Notes under the pieces: model-generated
What the model saw: the letters and a program-made list of their open reading frames with translations, nothing else
Told to the model about the DNA's origin: nothing
The model's database searches: none
From: Bacteroides_D sp963543925
GTDB taxonomy: Bacteria; Bacteroidota; Bacteroidia; Bacteroidales; CAJPTX01
Direction: 5' to 3'
NCBI GenBank assembly: GCA_963543925.1
Contig: CAUUCP010000001.1
Coordinates: 1 to 64,000, forward strand
DNA length: 64,000 nucleotides
Made by a program: the position numbers and the translations under genes
Shown: in pieces, positions 45,240-54,575 of the stretch
How the letters are laid out: each line of letters starts with the position of its first letter
How positions within the stretch are numbered: the stretch's first letter is position 1

Positions 45240-46136
45240 ATGAGTGAACAGGAAGAAGCTAGAGAGTTGCTTGCTCGTCTACGGCGAGTTGAGATTCGGG
45301 CGAGAGGTCTCTCGCATCAAATATTTGCGGGTGAGTATCATAGTGCTTTCAAGGGGAAGGGAATGGCATTTAGCGAAGTGCGTGCCTACCAATATGGAGA
45401 TGATGTGCGTAATATCGATTGGAATGTTACAGCACGGATGCGCTCCCCTTTTATAAAGGTTTTTGAAGAAGAACGAGAGCTAACAGTGATGTTGCTCGTA
45501 GACGTCAGTGGCTCTCGGCGCTTTGGTTCTGAGGAACGAACGAAGCAAAATGTAATGACAGAGCTTGCAGCGATTCTTGCTTTTTCTGCCATACAGAATA
45601 ATGATAAGATTGGTGTTATACTCTTCTCCGACCAAGTGGAGCGTTTTATACCACCTAAAAAGGGGCGTAAGCATATCTTGCGTATTATCTGGGAATTGAT
45701 AAGTTTTCAACCACAGAGTCAGCGTACTGATATCGGTATGGCGTTGCGTTTCTTAACGCACGCGATTAAAAAACGTTGTACGGCTTTCTTGCTAAGCGAC
45801 TTTGTGGATCTAGATCAAGAGGCGCAACCTCGTTTTTCTGATCCCTTACGTATCGCTGCCAATAAGCATGATTTGGTTGGGCTTCGGGTCTTTGACCCGC
45901 GAGAAGAATCGTTGCCGAGTGTTGGGCTCGTTCGATGGGGAGACGCAGAAACAGGTGAGATAAGATGGCTTGATACAGATTCGCCACAGGTGCGTCGTGC
46001 ATTTGAGAATTTGGCTCAACAGAGGCTCAAGAATTTACAGAAAACTTTTTCCAGAGCTCGGATTGATTGGGAGAGTATCTCCACTACAGAGGATTATGTT
46101 TATCCACTGATCAAATTGTTCAAGCAAAGAGGATAA
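45240..46136 (+). CDS. DUF58 domain protein of the bat operon
   Basis: 298 residues from ATG 45240, three bases after a TTG alternative. The DUF58 signature is VRAYQYGDDVRNIDWNVTAR. It sits within a degenerate VWA-like fold: LLVDVSGSRRFG supplies a DxSxS MIDAS-like motif, followed by AFLLSDFVD. Such proteins stand directly after MoxR in aerotolerance operons and are assumed to be its partner. The product is predicted cytoplasmic, without a signal or membrane helix. Confidence 0.9.
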   Translation: MSEQEEARELLARLRRVEIRARGLSHQIFAGEYHSAFKGKGMAFSEVRAYQYGDDVRNIDWNVTARMRSPFIKVFEEERELTVMLLVDVSGSRRFGSEERTKQNVMTELAAILAFSAIQNNDKIGVILFSDQVERFIPPKKGRKHILRIIWELISFQPQSQRTDIGMALRFLTHAIKKRCTAFLLSDFVDLDQEAQPRFSDPLRIAANKHDLVGLRVFDPREESLPSVGLVRWGDAETGEIRWLDTDSPQVRRAFENLAQQRLKNLQKTFSRARIDWESISTTEDYVYPLIKLFKQRG

Positions 46137-46140
46137 AGCC

Positions 46141-47139
46141 GTGAAACGAAGAGTGGTACTTCTTTTTCTCTTATTGCAAAGTATGGTGCAAATACTTTGC
46201 GCAAAGCCATTAGCGGAACGCTCTTTGAGTCGAGATTCGATAGAGGTCGGTGATTCTCTACTCTTAAGGCTTAAGATCCAAACAGGGAGGGGAGCAGAAC
46301 TCTTCTTTCCTAATCTCCCCGATACATTGGGGGGAGGACTTGAGGTTTACGCAGCACCACGTTTAGATACGTTGGTCTATGATGAGAATCAAGGCTTTCT
46401 TGCTGAATGGAAATTGCCTTTAGTGGCTTATGATACTGGATGGCTTGTGGTACCAGACATTCCAGTCTTGGTACAGTTTAGTGGACGGATGGACACGGTG
46501 TATACACAACCCTCCCTTGTTCATGTCTCCTATGTACCGATGGATGAAACCGTGGGGGAGTTGAATGATATTCGTGGTCCATTAGAACAGTCTATAACGT
46601 TCTTAGAGATTTTGCCTTGGCTTTTGGCAGGAATTGGGGTTCTCCTTGCGGTAATTGTCTTCTATTTATGGAGGCGTTATCGTCAGCAACAACGTTTACC
46701 GTTTGTGCCGAAAAAGCCTTCTCGACCACCTGCTGAAATCGCACTAGAGCTGTTACGAGCTCTGCTGCCAGAAGAGGTTTGGTTGCGTAAGGGGGCAAAG
46801 TCATTCTATACTGAAATGACGGATGCATTGCGGGGTTATTTGGAGGCGGCTTGGCAAATTCGGACGCTTGAGGAGACAACGGCTGAAATTCTTGCTGCCC
46901 TACGTGCTATGCCAGACTGTACCGAAGAACATTACATGCAGCTTTTACGCATTTTACAGCGAAGCGATCTGGTTAAGTTCGCCCGTTATGAGCCAACTTC
47001 CGTAGAACGAGGAGAGGATCTTGCGATAGCAATCCAGCTTGTGGAGGAGATCGCAGCACAGATTGAAAGCAAGCATCAGGTGAAAGATAATGTAGAGGAG
47101 GGGAGCTCTTCCTCTATTACGACAGAGCTGAAGGAATAG
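46141..47139 (+). CDS. BatD-like membrane protein of the bat operon
   Basis: 332 residues beginning at GTG 46141, which gives a signal peptide (VVLLFLLLQSMVQILCA). The periplasmic beta-rich segment (about 25-150) resembles oxygen-tolerance/BatD repeats. One membrane helix (ILPWLLAGIGVLLAVIVFYL) is followed by a basic stretch and a cytoplasmic helical domain containing WLRKGAKSFYTEMTDALRGY. In Bacteroides bat operons an unnamed gene holds this position between DUF58 and BatA. A DUF4381-type membrane protein is the closest family that I can name. Confidence 0.75.
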   Translation: MKRRVVLLFLLLQSMVQILCAKPLAERSLSRDSIEVGDSLLLRLKIQTGRGAELFFPNLPDTLGGGLEVYAAPRLDTLVYDENQGFLAEWKLPLVAYDTGWLVVPDIPVLVQFSGRMDTVYTQPSLVHVSYVPMDETVGELNDIRGPLEQSITFLEILPWLLAGIGVLLAVIVFYLWRRYRQQQRLPFVPKKPSRPPAEIALELLRALLPEEVWLRKGAKSFYTEMTDALRGYLEAAWQIRTLEETTAEILAALRAMPDCTEEHYMQLLRILQRSDLVKFARYEPTSVERGEDLAIAIQLVEEIAAQIESKHQVKDNVEEGSSSSITTELKE

Positions 47140-47141
47140 AA

Positions 47142-48134
47142 ATGATGTGGAACGTGGAATTTGCCAATCCGCTTTGTTTGCATATTCTTTGGGTTATCCC
47201 TCTGCTTGTGGCTTGGTATTTTTGGCAGGAGAGAGACCCGAGGCGAGTGGTGTTGTTTCCTTCTTTTATGGAGCTCCCGTATCGGAATTCGGCTCGAGTT
47301 TGGATGCGGCACATCCCATTGATATTGAGAATATTGGTCATAGCGTTTTTAACTATCGCTTTGGCGCGTCCGCAGAGCTTCAGCAAAGAGCAAACTGCGA
47401 CTACTGAGGGGATTGATATTATGCTCGCTTTGGATGTCTCTAGTAGTATGCTTGCCCGTGATTTTGAGCCAGATCGAATGGAAGCAGCTAAAAAGATCGG
47501 TATCCAGTTTATCTCGGGACGTCCGAGCGATCGGATGGGGCTTGTTATATTTGCTAATGAAGCATTTACAATGTGTCCCTTGACTTTAGATCATGCTTCC
47601 CTCATCAATCAGTTTAATAGTGTTTCGATGGATCTGTTGGATGACGGAACCGCAATTGGATCTGGACTCGCCATGGCTGTAAATCGTCTACGGACTAGTG
47701 ATGCTATTAGCCGCGTGGTGATTCTTTTAACGGATGGAGTAAATAATAGTGGAGAAATCGCTCCTTATACAGCCGCAGAGATTGCTTATACTTATGGAAT
47801 ACGTGTCTATGTCGTAGGTATTGGTTCTCGAGGAACGGCTCCTTATCCAGTAAAGACTCCGTTTGGTATTCGTTATCAACAGGTTGATGTGCAGATCGAT
47901 GAAGAGCTTATGCAACAGGTTGCACAACTTACGGGCGGAGAGTATTTCCGAGCGACAAACAATAAAACTCTCGAAGAAATCTATCAGAAGATTGACTCGC
48001 TTGAGAAATCAAAGATTAACGTAGATGAGTATCTACAAAAGAGCGAGGAGTTTCTTATTTGGGGATTATTGGCACTCGCTGCGTGTATCTTGGAGTTCCT
48101 ATTTCGGACTTTCGCGTTAAGACAACTTCCTTAA
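47142..48134 (+). CDS. batA: BatA, VWA-domain membrane protein
   Basis: 330 residues. An N-terminal helix pair (LCLHILWVIPLLVAWYFW and IPLILRILVIAFLTIALARP) frames a von Willebrand factor A domain with MIDAS motif ALDVSSSM, the threonine in DRMGLVIFANEA, and ILLTDGVNNSG. A C-terminal helix (LLALAACILEFLFRTFALR) closes the protein. BatA and BatB were described in the B. fragilis aerotolerance operon. It starts 2 nt after the preceding stop. Confidence 0.93.
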   Translation: MMWNVEFANPLCLHILWVIPLLVAWYFWQERDPRRVVLFPSFMELPYRNSARVWMRHIPLILRILVIAFLTIALARPQSFSKEQTATTEGIDIMLALDVSSSMLARDFEPDRMEAAKKIGIQFISGRPSDRMGLVIFANEAFTMCPLTLDHASLINQFNSVSMDLLDDGTAIGSGLAMAVNRLRTSDAISRVVILLTDGVNNSGEIAPYTAAEIAYTYGIRVYVVGIGSRGTAPYPVKTPFGIRYQQVDVQIDEELMQQVAQLTGGEYFRATNNKTLEEIYQKIDSLEKSKINVDEYLQKSEEFLIWGLLALAACILEFLFRTFALRQLP

Positions 48135-48150
48135 TTGAGCAAGTAGAACG

Positions 48151-49185
48151 ATGTTCCGTTTTGTGAATCATGATCTCTTGTGGTTATTGTTGTTGGTGCC
48201 ACTCTATTTGCTACTGCAATTTTATTTTCGGTATCTACGTAGTCAAAGAGCACGGCGTTTAGCAAGTGTCGCTATGCTTAGAAAGCTTTTGTTAGATGAT
48301 TCGAAGGGACGTTTTTGGTGGAGAGTTACGTTTTTTTCCTTTGGAATTCTCTTTTTGGTTTTAGGTATTGCACGTCCTCAGTTTGGTCTCAAGCAGGTGT
48401 CGCAAAAACGAACTGGGACGGAAATTATGATCGCCTTAGACGTTTCTCGAAGTATGATGGCTCAAGATGTAAAGCCGAATCGTCTGGAGCGTGCTAAGCT
48501 AGAGATTGCTAACCTTTTGAAGAATCTCAAGGAAGACCGTATTGGCCTCATTCTCTTTGCTGGTCAAGCTTATGTGCAACTACCCATTACGAGTGATTAT
48601 GCATCGGCGCAGATGTTTCTTTCCCGTGCAAGCTGTGATATGATTTCGGAGCAAGGTACGCAGTTGGGGGAAGCTCTTCATTTGGCAATGCGTTCTTTTT
48701 CTCCAAAGACGGATGTCGGGCGTGCTATTGTGGTTATCTCGGATGGGGAAGATCACGAAGGAGAGCCATTGCAGGTAGCAGAACAGGCCGCGAAGGAGGG
48801 AATTCGAATTTTTACTGTAGGGTTAGGGTCTCCCGAGGGGGCTCCAATTCCAGATCAGGCAGGAGGCATGAAAAGAGATAGTGAGGGAAATGTGGTTATC
48901 TCCAAATTGGATGAACTTACACTGTCTAAGATTGCTGCTCGTACAGGGGGAATTTATATGCGGGCTGCTGCACTCCAGTCGGGGTTAAAACCAATACTTG
49001 ATGAAATGGATTCTATGCAGCGAGCTGAGTTTGATGAGGTTACTTATGCGGCTTATGATGAACAGTTTCAGGTCGCGCTAGTTCTCTCGTTGATCTTTTT
49101 TGTCCTCTCTCAAATACTACTGGAACGAAAGAATCCGTGGTTCAATTTTGATAAGTTTTTAGGAGGAAAGGGATCGTTATCATGA
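48151..49185 (+). CDS. batB: BatB, VWA-domain membrane protein
   Basis: 344 residues, paralogous to BatA. Two N-terminal helices, MIDAS motif ALDVSRSMMAQDVKPNRLER, then DRIGLILFAGQAYVQLPIT and VISDGEDHEG, and a C-terminal helix (VALVLSLIFFVLSQILLERK). It probably forms a complex with BatA in the inner membrane. It overlaps batC by 4 bp (ATGA). Confidence 0.93.
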   Translation: MFRFVNHDLLWLLLLVPLYLLLQFYFRYLRSQRARRLASVAMLRKLLLDDSKGRFWWRVTFFSFGILFLVLGIARPQFGLKQVSQKRTGTEIMIALDVSRSMMAQDVKPNRLERAKLEIANLLKNLKEDRIGLILFAGQAYVQLPITSDYASAQMFLSRASCDMISEQGTQLGEALHLAMRSFSPKTDVGRAIVVISDGEDHEGEPLQVAEQAAKEGIRIFTVGLGSPEGAPIPDQAGGMKRDSEGNVVISKLDELTLSKIAARTGGIYMRAAALQSGLKPILDEMDSMQRAEFDEVTYAAYDEQFQVALVLSLIFFVLSQILLERKNPWFNFDKFLGGKGSLS

Positions 49186-50018
49186 GATATTTTCTTGTAT
49201 TCCTCCTCTTGGTTATTGCCCCCTGTTGTATGTTAAGAGCACAGGAGGCTGCAGGTTTCATTCGACGTGGAAATCAGGAGTTTAAGGAAGGGAAATTCTA
49301 TGAGTCTGAGTTGGAATATAGAAAAGCACTCGAATTAAAAGGAGAATCTCCTAAGGCGCAGTTTAATCTTGGAGGGGCGCTTTATCGTCAAGAGAAGTAT
49401 GACGAAGCCGTACAAAGCTATAAGCAGCTTGTGGGGCGCGAAGATGTGTCGGAGGCGGTTCGGGCGGGAGCTTTTTATAATTTAGGTAATACATTCTATC
49501 AACAGAAGCATTATGCTGAGAGTGTGCAGGCTTATAAGGAAGCGCTTCGTTTAAATCCTGGGGCAAAGGATGTTAAGTATAATCTCTCGGCTGCACTTAG
49601 GATGCTGCAACAGCAACAACAAGAACAACAGAATAAAAATCAGGATCAACAACAAGATAATAATCAGCAGCAGAAACAACAGGGTAGTGGCGGAAAAGAC
49701 GATCGGCAGAAGCGGGATAACCAAGAGCAGAGTTCTAATTCAGATCAGCAAGATCAACAAACGGGTGATAAGAACAATAACCAAGATCAGCAAGCTGACA
49801 ATAAAGGGGAACACAACAAGCAAGACTCGCAGTCGGGACAATCGCAACAGCAAAAAGCTCAGTCTCAACAGCAAAAGGGTACGGCAATGAGTCAAGAGGA
49901 AGCGGAACGGTTATTGAAAGCTCTTGAGAATCAAGAAGGGGCATTACGAGAAAAGATCCAGAAGGAAAAGGCTAGAGAGGTAGAGAGGAAGAAAAGGAAA
50001 AAACAGAAAGACTGGTAG
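49182..50018 (+). CDS. batC: BatC, TPR protein with Q/N-rich tail
   Basis: 278 residues. A signal peptide ends LRAQEA. TPR repeats (about 25-140) include FKEGKFYESELEYRKALELK and YNLGNTFYQQKHYAESVQAY. From about 143 to 235 the chain is extreme low complexity, rich in Gln, Asn, Asp and Lys (QQQQQEQQNKNQDQQQDN). A short coiled coil follows, ending in a very basic tail (KKRKKQKDW). Variable Q-rich tails are usual in BatC; this one covers about a third of the protein and could be length-variable. Confidence 0.92.
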   Translation: MRYFLVFLLLVIAPCCMLRAQEAAGFIRRGNQEFKEGKFYESELEYRKALELKGESPKAQFNLGGALYRQEKYDEAVQSYKQLVGREDVSEAVRAGAFYNLGNTFYQQKHYAESVQAYKEALRLNPGAKDVKYNLSAALRMLQQQQQEQQNKNQDQQQDNNQQQKQQGSGGKDDRQKRDNQEQSSNSDQQDQQTGDKNNNQDQQADNKGEHNKQDSQSGQSQQQKAQSQQQKGTAMSQEEAERLLKALENQEGALREKIQKEKAREVERKKRKKQKDW

Positions 50019-50044
50019 AGTGTAAGCACTAAGATTGGGTTGTG

Positions 50045-51934
50045 ATGTGTGTAAGGATGAGAATGAAAGAGCTTATGTCGCGATATCGGAGTTGTCTTAA
50101 TCGTGGGATTCTTTGGAGCTTTATCGGGGTCTTTTTGTGTTTACTGAGCATTCGGGTTACTTTGGCTCAAGACTTGAAAGTAGAGATTCCTAATGCCGTT
50201 TATGTAGGACAGCCATTCCGGATTGTTTTTGTTGCTTCGGGAAAGGTGGATGAGTTTAAACCTCCTGTATGGGGAGTGCTTAAACTTCTTCAAGGACCTA
50301 TGGAATCAAAGGTTGAGCAAATCCAGATGGTTAATGGGCGAGTAAGTCGTTCTTTGCGGATTTCGTTTACCTACATTTGTCAAATTAACGAGGCGGGCGA
50401 GTATAATTTATCTGCAGCGACTGCTCAAATCGATGGGAAAACGGTAAAAAGTGAGCCAATTACTATCGAAGTTCTTTCTGAGCCTCAAGGAGGAGGTGGT
50501 GGAGCTAATAGCCAGATGTCTCAATCGGCTAGAAGTAGAGGAAATATCGCGAATAATTCTTCTGACCAAGGAGAGGATCTTCTTGTAGTAATTCAGTTGA
50601 GTCAAAACGAAGTTTATCAGGGACAGCCTGTTGTAGCTACGTGTAAGGTATTGACACGTTTAGATCTCGTAAGTTTTGAAGATTTTCGTTTTCCGGACTT
50701 TAAAGGCTTTTGGGCTAAGGAAATAGAAACGCCACAGCAAATATCTTTTCGTTCAGAGGTTTACAATGGGCGACAATATAATGCAGGAATCTTGAGACAG
50801 TATGTCTTATACCCACAGAAAAGTGGAGAGTTGGAAATAGAGCCTCTTAAGGCGGTTGTGCAGTATCGAGTGAGAGGTGCTAGACAGTCTTTTTTTGATG
50901 AGTTTATGGGGACTTTTCAGACTGACACCCAGACTCTCATTAGTGCGGCTCGAAAACTTAAGGTTAATGCATTACCTGGAGGAGCACCGAGTAGTTTTAA
51001 TGGGGCTGTTGGAAATTTCTCTATTGCTGCAAAGGTTGATAACCAGAAGGTAAAGACTAATGATGCGCTTTCCTATGTACTTACTGTATCTGGGGCTGGG
51101 AATTTGCAACTATTGCAGAAGCCAGAATTGACCTTACCATCAACAGTGGAGGTCTTTCCACCGAAAATAGTGGAAAATTATTCTATTCGTAATGGGATTC
51201 AGACGGGGAGTGTTGCCTACGAGTTCATTTTTATTCCGAGAGCTCCAGGGGAGCTAACAATCCCTCCGTATGAGTTTTCTTATTTCGACCCACAGGCGAA
51301 AGCCTACAAAACGATATCGACCTCAGCTTTTACACTGGATATTGAGGCGGATACTACTCAGCGTATATCCTCCATTGCAGGATCTGTTTCCAAGGAAGAT
51401 GTTCAATATTTAGGGCAAGATATAAGGCATATTTATGTCGGGAATATACTTTTGCAACCTATGGGTATCGCTTTTGTGGGTTCTTTTTTTTGGTGGATAG
51501 CACTCTCTTTGATATTATTATCCTTTCTCTGTTTGTGGGTTGTTTTTCAGCGTCGTCAAGCCTTTCTTGCTAATTTGACATTGGTGCGGGGTAAACGTGC
51601 TGGAAATATAGCTAGAAAGCGTTTGCAGCGAGCCAAACATTATATGACAGTAGATGCTGCTCTCTTTTATGTGGAATTGGAACGTGCTATTTGGGGATAT
51701 TTTTCCGATAAGTTTGCGCTTGAGTTATCGTCGTTATCGTCGGATGGTGTTCGGACGGCTTTATTAGAAAAAGGTGTACAAGAAGTACAAATCGAAGCTG
51801 TACAGCGGATTATATCTGCGTGTGAATATGCGCGTTATGCCCCAGCAAGTGTCGAAGACGATCTTATGGAAATGTATAATACGACGCTAAGTACATTGGG
51901 TGAGCTGGAACGCTGTTTAAAAGCGAAGGAATAA
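50045..51934 (+). CDS. batD: BatD, oxygen-tolerance protein
   Basis: About 629 residues. The signal anchor (GILWSFIGVFLCLLSIRVTL) ends in AQDLKVEI. The BatD region (about 45-440) is beta-rich: AVYVGQPFRIVFVASGKVDE and GPMESKVEQIQMVNGRVSRS are typical. A glycine/serine linker (GGGGANSQMSQSARSRGN) separates two repeats. A membrane helix near 480-505 (WWIALSLILLSFLCLWVVFQ) precedes a cytoplasmic helical tail. The start is uncertain: ATG 50045, ATG 50057 (after TAAGG) and later Met codons are all possible. Confidence 0.9.
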   Translation: MCVRMRMKELMSRYRSCLNRGILWSFIGVFLCLLSIRVTLAQDLKVEIPNAVYVGQPFRIVFVASGKVDEFKPPVWGVLKLLQGPMESKVEQIQMVNGRVSRSLRISFTYICQINEAGEYNLSAATAQIDGKTVKSEPITIEVLSEPQGGGGGANSQMSQSARSRGNIANNSSDQGEDLLVVIQLSQNEVYQGQPVVATCKVLTRLDLVSFEDFRFPDFKGFWAKEIETPQQISFRSEVYNGRQYNAGILRQYVLYPQKSGELEIEPLKAVVQYRVRGARQSFFDEFMGTFQTDTQTLISAARKLKVNALPGGAPSSFNGAVGNFSIAAKVDNQKVKTNDALSYVLTVSGAGNLQLLQKPELTLPSTVEVFPPKIVENYSIRNGIQTGSVAYEFIFIPRAPGELTIPPYEFSYFDPQAKAYKTISTSAFTLDIEADTTQRISSIAGSVSKEDVQYLGQDIRHIYVGNILLQPMGIAFVGSFFWWIALSLILLSFLCLWVVFQRRQAFLANLTLVRGKRAGNIARKRLQRAKHYMTVDAALFYVELERAIWGYFSDKFALELSSLSSDGVRTALLEKGVQEVQIEAVQRIISACEYARYAPASVEDDLMEMYNTTLSTLGELERCLKAKE

Positions 51935-51980
51935 TGCTGGTATAGTTGCTTATTGAATAAAAAGGGGAGTGGTGTATCGG

Positions 51981-52754
51981 ATGAAAATCTTTTTGAAATG
52001 TGTGTTTCTGATATTCATGTCACTGCAGAGTGTATTTTTGCTAGCTCAAGAGTACTTAGAAAATGACGCGCATTTTGTACAAGGAAATGTGTATTACGAA
52101 CGAGCACGTTTTGATAGTGCGGCCTTCGAATACGAACGGATATTGGAGGATTCTGTGCATCATCCTATGGTATATTACAATTTGGGGAATGCGTATTTTC
52201 GACTGCAACAATATCCTAAAGCAATATTGAATTACGAGCGGGCGCTAAAGTTGAGCCCGAATAGTGAAGATATTGTGTTTAATTTGGCATTAGCACGTTC
52301 TTTTACCCTTGATAAATTGGAAAGTCCCGAGGAGGTGTTTCTCAATCGTTGGTGGAGTTCTTTTCGAGATTTTTTCTCTTCGAAAGAGTGGGCTATTTTG
52401 AGTCTTGTCTTCTTGGGGGTAACGCTTCTGGGAGTTCTTTTGCTGCGTTTTTTTGTTCCGCGCTCTCATTTGCGAAATCTATTTGTTGTACCCTTTGTGT
52501 CCATTTTATTATTCTTTTTTACGTTAGGGTTGGCTATTGGTGCTCAGTATCGTCTTAGTAATCAAGATATGGCGATTATTATGCAGTCGGTTGTTTCAGT
52601 AAAGAGTTCACCAGATGTCGCTGGGAAAGATCTATTCTTATTGCATGCGGGTACGAAGGTATCGGTATTACGAAAAATAGGAACTTGGTATGAGATTTCT
52701 ATCCCTGATGGTCATCAGGGATGGGTTGAAGAATCGATACTGTCCCTTATATAA
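51981..52754 (+). CDS. batE: BatE, TPR and SH3-like protein
   Basis: 257 residues from ATG 51981, which starts a clean signal peptide (MKIFLKCVFLIFMSLQSVFL); GTG 51969 is an alternative. TPR repeats lie at about 28-110 (YYNLGNAYFRLQQYPKAILN). Two membrane helices follow (ILSLVFLGVTLLGVLLLRFF and SILLFFFTLGLAIGAQY). The C-terminal ~60 residues form a bacterial SH3 domain (SVVSVKSSPDVAGKDLFLLH, GHQGWVEESILSLI). It is the last gene of the operon. Confidence 0.92.
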   Translation: MKIFLKCVFLIFMSLQSVFLLAQEYLENDAHFVQGNVYYERARFDSAAFEYERILEDSVHHPMVYYNLGNAYFRLQQYPKAILNYERALKLSPNSEDIVFNLALARSFTLDKLESPEEVFLNRWWSSFRDFFSSKEWAILSLVFLGVTLLGVLLLRFFVPRSHLRNLFVVPFVSILLFFFTLGLAIGAQYRLSNQDMAIIMQSVVSVKSSPDVAGKDLFLLHAGTKVSVLRKIGTWYEISIPDGHQGWVEESILSLI

Positions 52755-52828
52755 TAGAATAAGAAGAGCTTGAGGGAGAATAGAATATTATTCTCTGAAA
52801 CCTATGGGTGGGAGTGTTTAATTCTTAT

Positions 52829-52836
52829 TACCTTTG
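52829..52836 (+). promoter_or_regulatory. Consensus -7 element TACCTTTG facing the 3' end of rnpB
   Basis: A TAnnTTTG match on the plus strand with no ordinary gene downstream. Transcription from here would run antisense into rnpB; see findings. Confidence 0.5.
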
Positions 52837-52988
52837 TACTTATCAGAAATAGAATCATTTTATAATTACTGTTATGTTAATCTTTAGCTACTGTTTTGAT
52901 ATTACTATTCTGTAATATTATGATTTATCTATTTCTATTGTTTTATCTATTTGTCGAGTATATAGGATCTTCTGTTCTGAAACAGAAG

Positions 52989-53404
52989 GAAAATTCTAGG
53001 AAGTCCTATAAGCCGAATTCTGTACGTTTATTTGAGATAAACGAGGCAGTTATTTCTCTAGGAGACCATAGTCCCTCTAGCAATCTACCCTCCTACTGAG
53101 CCTAATATTTTTGATATTAAGGCTTGCAACGGGGCGCTGCATGAGATACTCTCGCAGTAGGTATACTTGATCTTGCACCCTTTGAAACCACACACGCATT
53201 ATCGCTAATACATGTCGTGAGCTTTTACCTCACGTTCTCACCCTTACCTAAGAAAGACAAGCTATTCTTAGGCGGTTATTTTCTTCTGGTTGTACAGGAT
53301 CTTACGACCCTCTCTCTGTTAGAGAGCAAAGCCCCCTCTGGTGTTCGGACTTTCCTCTCCCCTTTTTTGTAAGGGGAGCAACTGCCCAGACTTCCTAGAA
53401 TTGT
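52989..53404 (-). ncRNA. rnpB: RNase P RNA
   Basis: The catalytic RNA that matures tRNA 5' ends. On the minus strand the near-universal block GAGGAAAGTCCGAACACC lies at about 53340-53357, and AGGGTGAGAACGTGAGGTAA, CTATGGTC and other type A/B RNase P elements follow. The 5' segment TTCTAGGAAGTC (near 53400) pairs with GACTTCCTAGAA at about 52992-53003, giving helix P1 and setting the ends; total length is about 416 nt. A consensus promoter lies 5 bp upstream. The ends are good to a few bases. Confidence 0.93.
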
Positions 53405-53408
53405 CCGA

Positions 53409-53416
53409 CAAAGATA
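53409..53416 (-). promoter_or_regulatory. -7 promoter element TATCTTTG of rnpB
   Basis: Perfect TAnnTTTG match on the minus strand immediately before the inferred 5' end of RNase P RNA. Confidence 0.85.
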
Positions 53417-53434
53417 GTAAGCTTTTGGATAATT

Positions 53435-54070
53435 CTATAACGAAGTGACGTCTTCTATTGCGCGATATCGGATATAGCGTCCATTTGGCTGCAATACGAT
53501 AATGTCTGGGATCTGTGGACGATTTTGAAGTGGTTTATTCGTTTCATTTGAATTGTTTTTTACGTGTTGAGGAGCACAGTGGCTTTCCATACCTGGTTCG
53601 GGAAGCGCATTGCTAGAAGGATTTTCTATCGATACATCTTTGTTGTTGACTTCTCCCTTTAGTGTCTCGCTTTTCTTATTATTTTCTGTAAAGCGAGTTG
53701 TATTAGAGGCTTCTTCGTGAGATTCTCGGGTAGGATTTACGTCTCTAAAAAGAGAAGAATTGGAAGGCGTATTGGTGAGGACTTTATTTTTAGGGTCTTT
53801 TTGGGAATCGATACTACTTACTTCATTTGTCGATTCTTGTTGTTGACGCCACATGTCTCCAGTTCCAAGCAATAACCAATCGGGGCTGAGTTGTGGAAAG
53901 GCGTTGAGTATTTTTACAATGACGTCAAAAGAGGGATTGTTTCTTCCTGTTGTCAAGTGTGTGACAGCGCCTTTTTGTATACCGACGCGCTCGGCAAATG
54001 CACCAGATGTTAATCCAGACACTTTCATTAGTGCAAGGATTCGTTCAGCAATACTTCCGACAGATTTCAT
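53435..54070 (-). CDS. XRE-type helix-turn-helix regulator
   Basis: 211 residues. The N-terminal HTH_3 domain (about 8-68) reads AERILALMKVSGLTSGAFAE, RVGIQKGAVTHLTTGRNNPS and WLLLGTGDMW. The remainder (about 75-190) is polar and probably disordered (SNTTRFTENNKKSETL). A short conserved-looking C-terminus IIVLQPNGRYIRYRAIEDVT follows. Proteins with this layout are common in Bacteroidota; their targets are not known to me. It has its own consensus promoter and ends 18 bp upstream of the rnpB promoter. Confidence 0.85.
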   Translation of the reverse strand: MKSVGSIAERILALMKVSGLTSGAFAERVGIQKGAVTHLTTGRNNPSFDVIVKILNAFPQLSPDWLLLGTGDMWRQQQESTNEVSSIDSQKDPKNKVLTNTPSNSSLFRDVNPTRESHEEASNTTRFTENNKKSETLKGEVNNKDVSIENPSSNALPEPGMESHCAPQHVKNNSNETNKPLQNRPQIPDIIVLQPNGRYIRYRAIEDVTSL

Positions 54071-54093
54071 TTTTAGCTCCGACTAAGATGATA

Positions 54094-54101
54094 CAAATGT
54101 A
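54094..54101 (-). promoter_or_regulatory. -7 promoter element TACATTTG of the XRE gene
   Basis: TAnnTTTG match on the minus strand, 24 bp upstream of the start at 54070. From here to 54470 I see no gene; TACCTTTA at 54407-54414 is a near-consensus plus-strand element. Confidence 0.6.
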
Positions 54102-54470
54102 GTCATTATTGCCTAACAATAGATCTTGTACTGTTTAAAAATGTATCCAAATCTTTTTCGGAGCATCTTTTGGGGAGAATATTTTAGATTAGAAAATGAG
54201 AAATGGGAGACAAAGAGACACTTAATGATTGACACGTAACGTAAACGTTAATAGTTAATTCGTTGTACGATATTGGATGTATATTCGTTGTCTTGGGGTG
54301 GGCTTTTGATAGTGTTATTGAAGAAGTACAGTTGTGTAAGATGGGGATACTCCCCTCCCCGTTGCGTTTGTTTATTGATGGGGAAGACGGAGTCTTAGAA
54401 ACTTAATACCTTTACATGCCGTTTTTAAGGTACGATTGACGCGTTTGAGTCTTCTTTCTTTAAGGAGTGT

Positions 54471-54574
54471 ATGGGTATCGGAGTTGATGCTTTAAGAGTG
54501 CCGTTTGTGGGGCAGATTGCGGGTATTGTGACGGCATTATGATGCGTAAAGCTTCTTATTATAATCTAGGGTAA
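54471..54574 (+). other. Two possible tiny leader ORFs (23 and 11 residues)
   Basis: ATG 54471 follows AAGGAG closely and encodes 23 residues to TGA 54540-54542. A second frame of 11 residues begins at ATG 54539, overlapping that stop, and ends TAA 54572-54574, one base before the ATG of the next gene. The chain is consistent with translational coupling, but short frames of this size arise by chance. Confidence 0.3.
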
Positions 54575-54575
54575 C

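Noticed and set aside
52896..53099. 67-codon frame with hydrophobic start
   Set aside because: Its second half is complementary to the conserved 3' part of RNase P RNA. Kept only as a low-interest remark because a promoter faces it.
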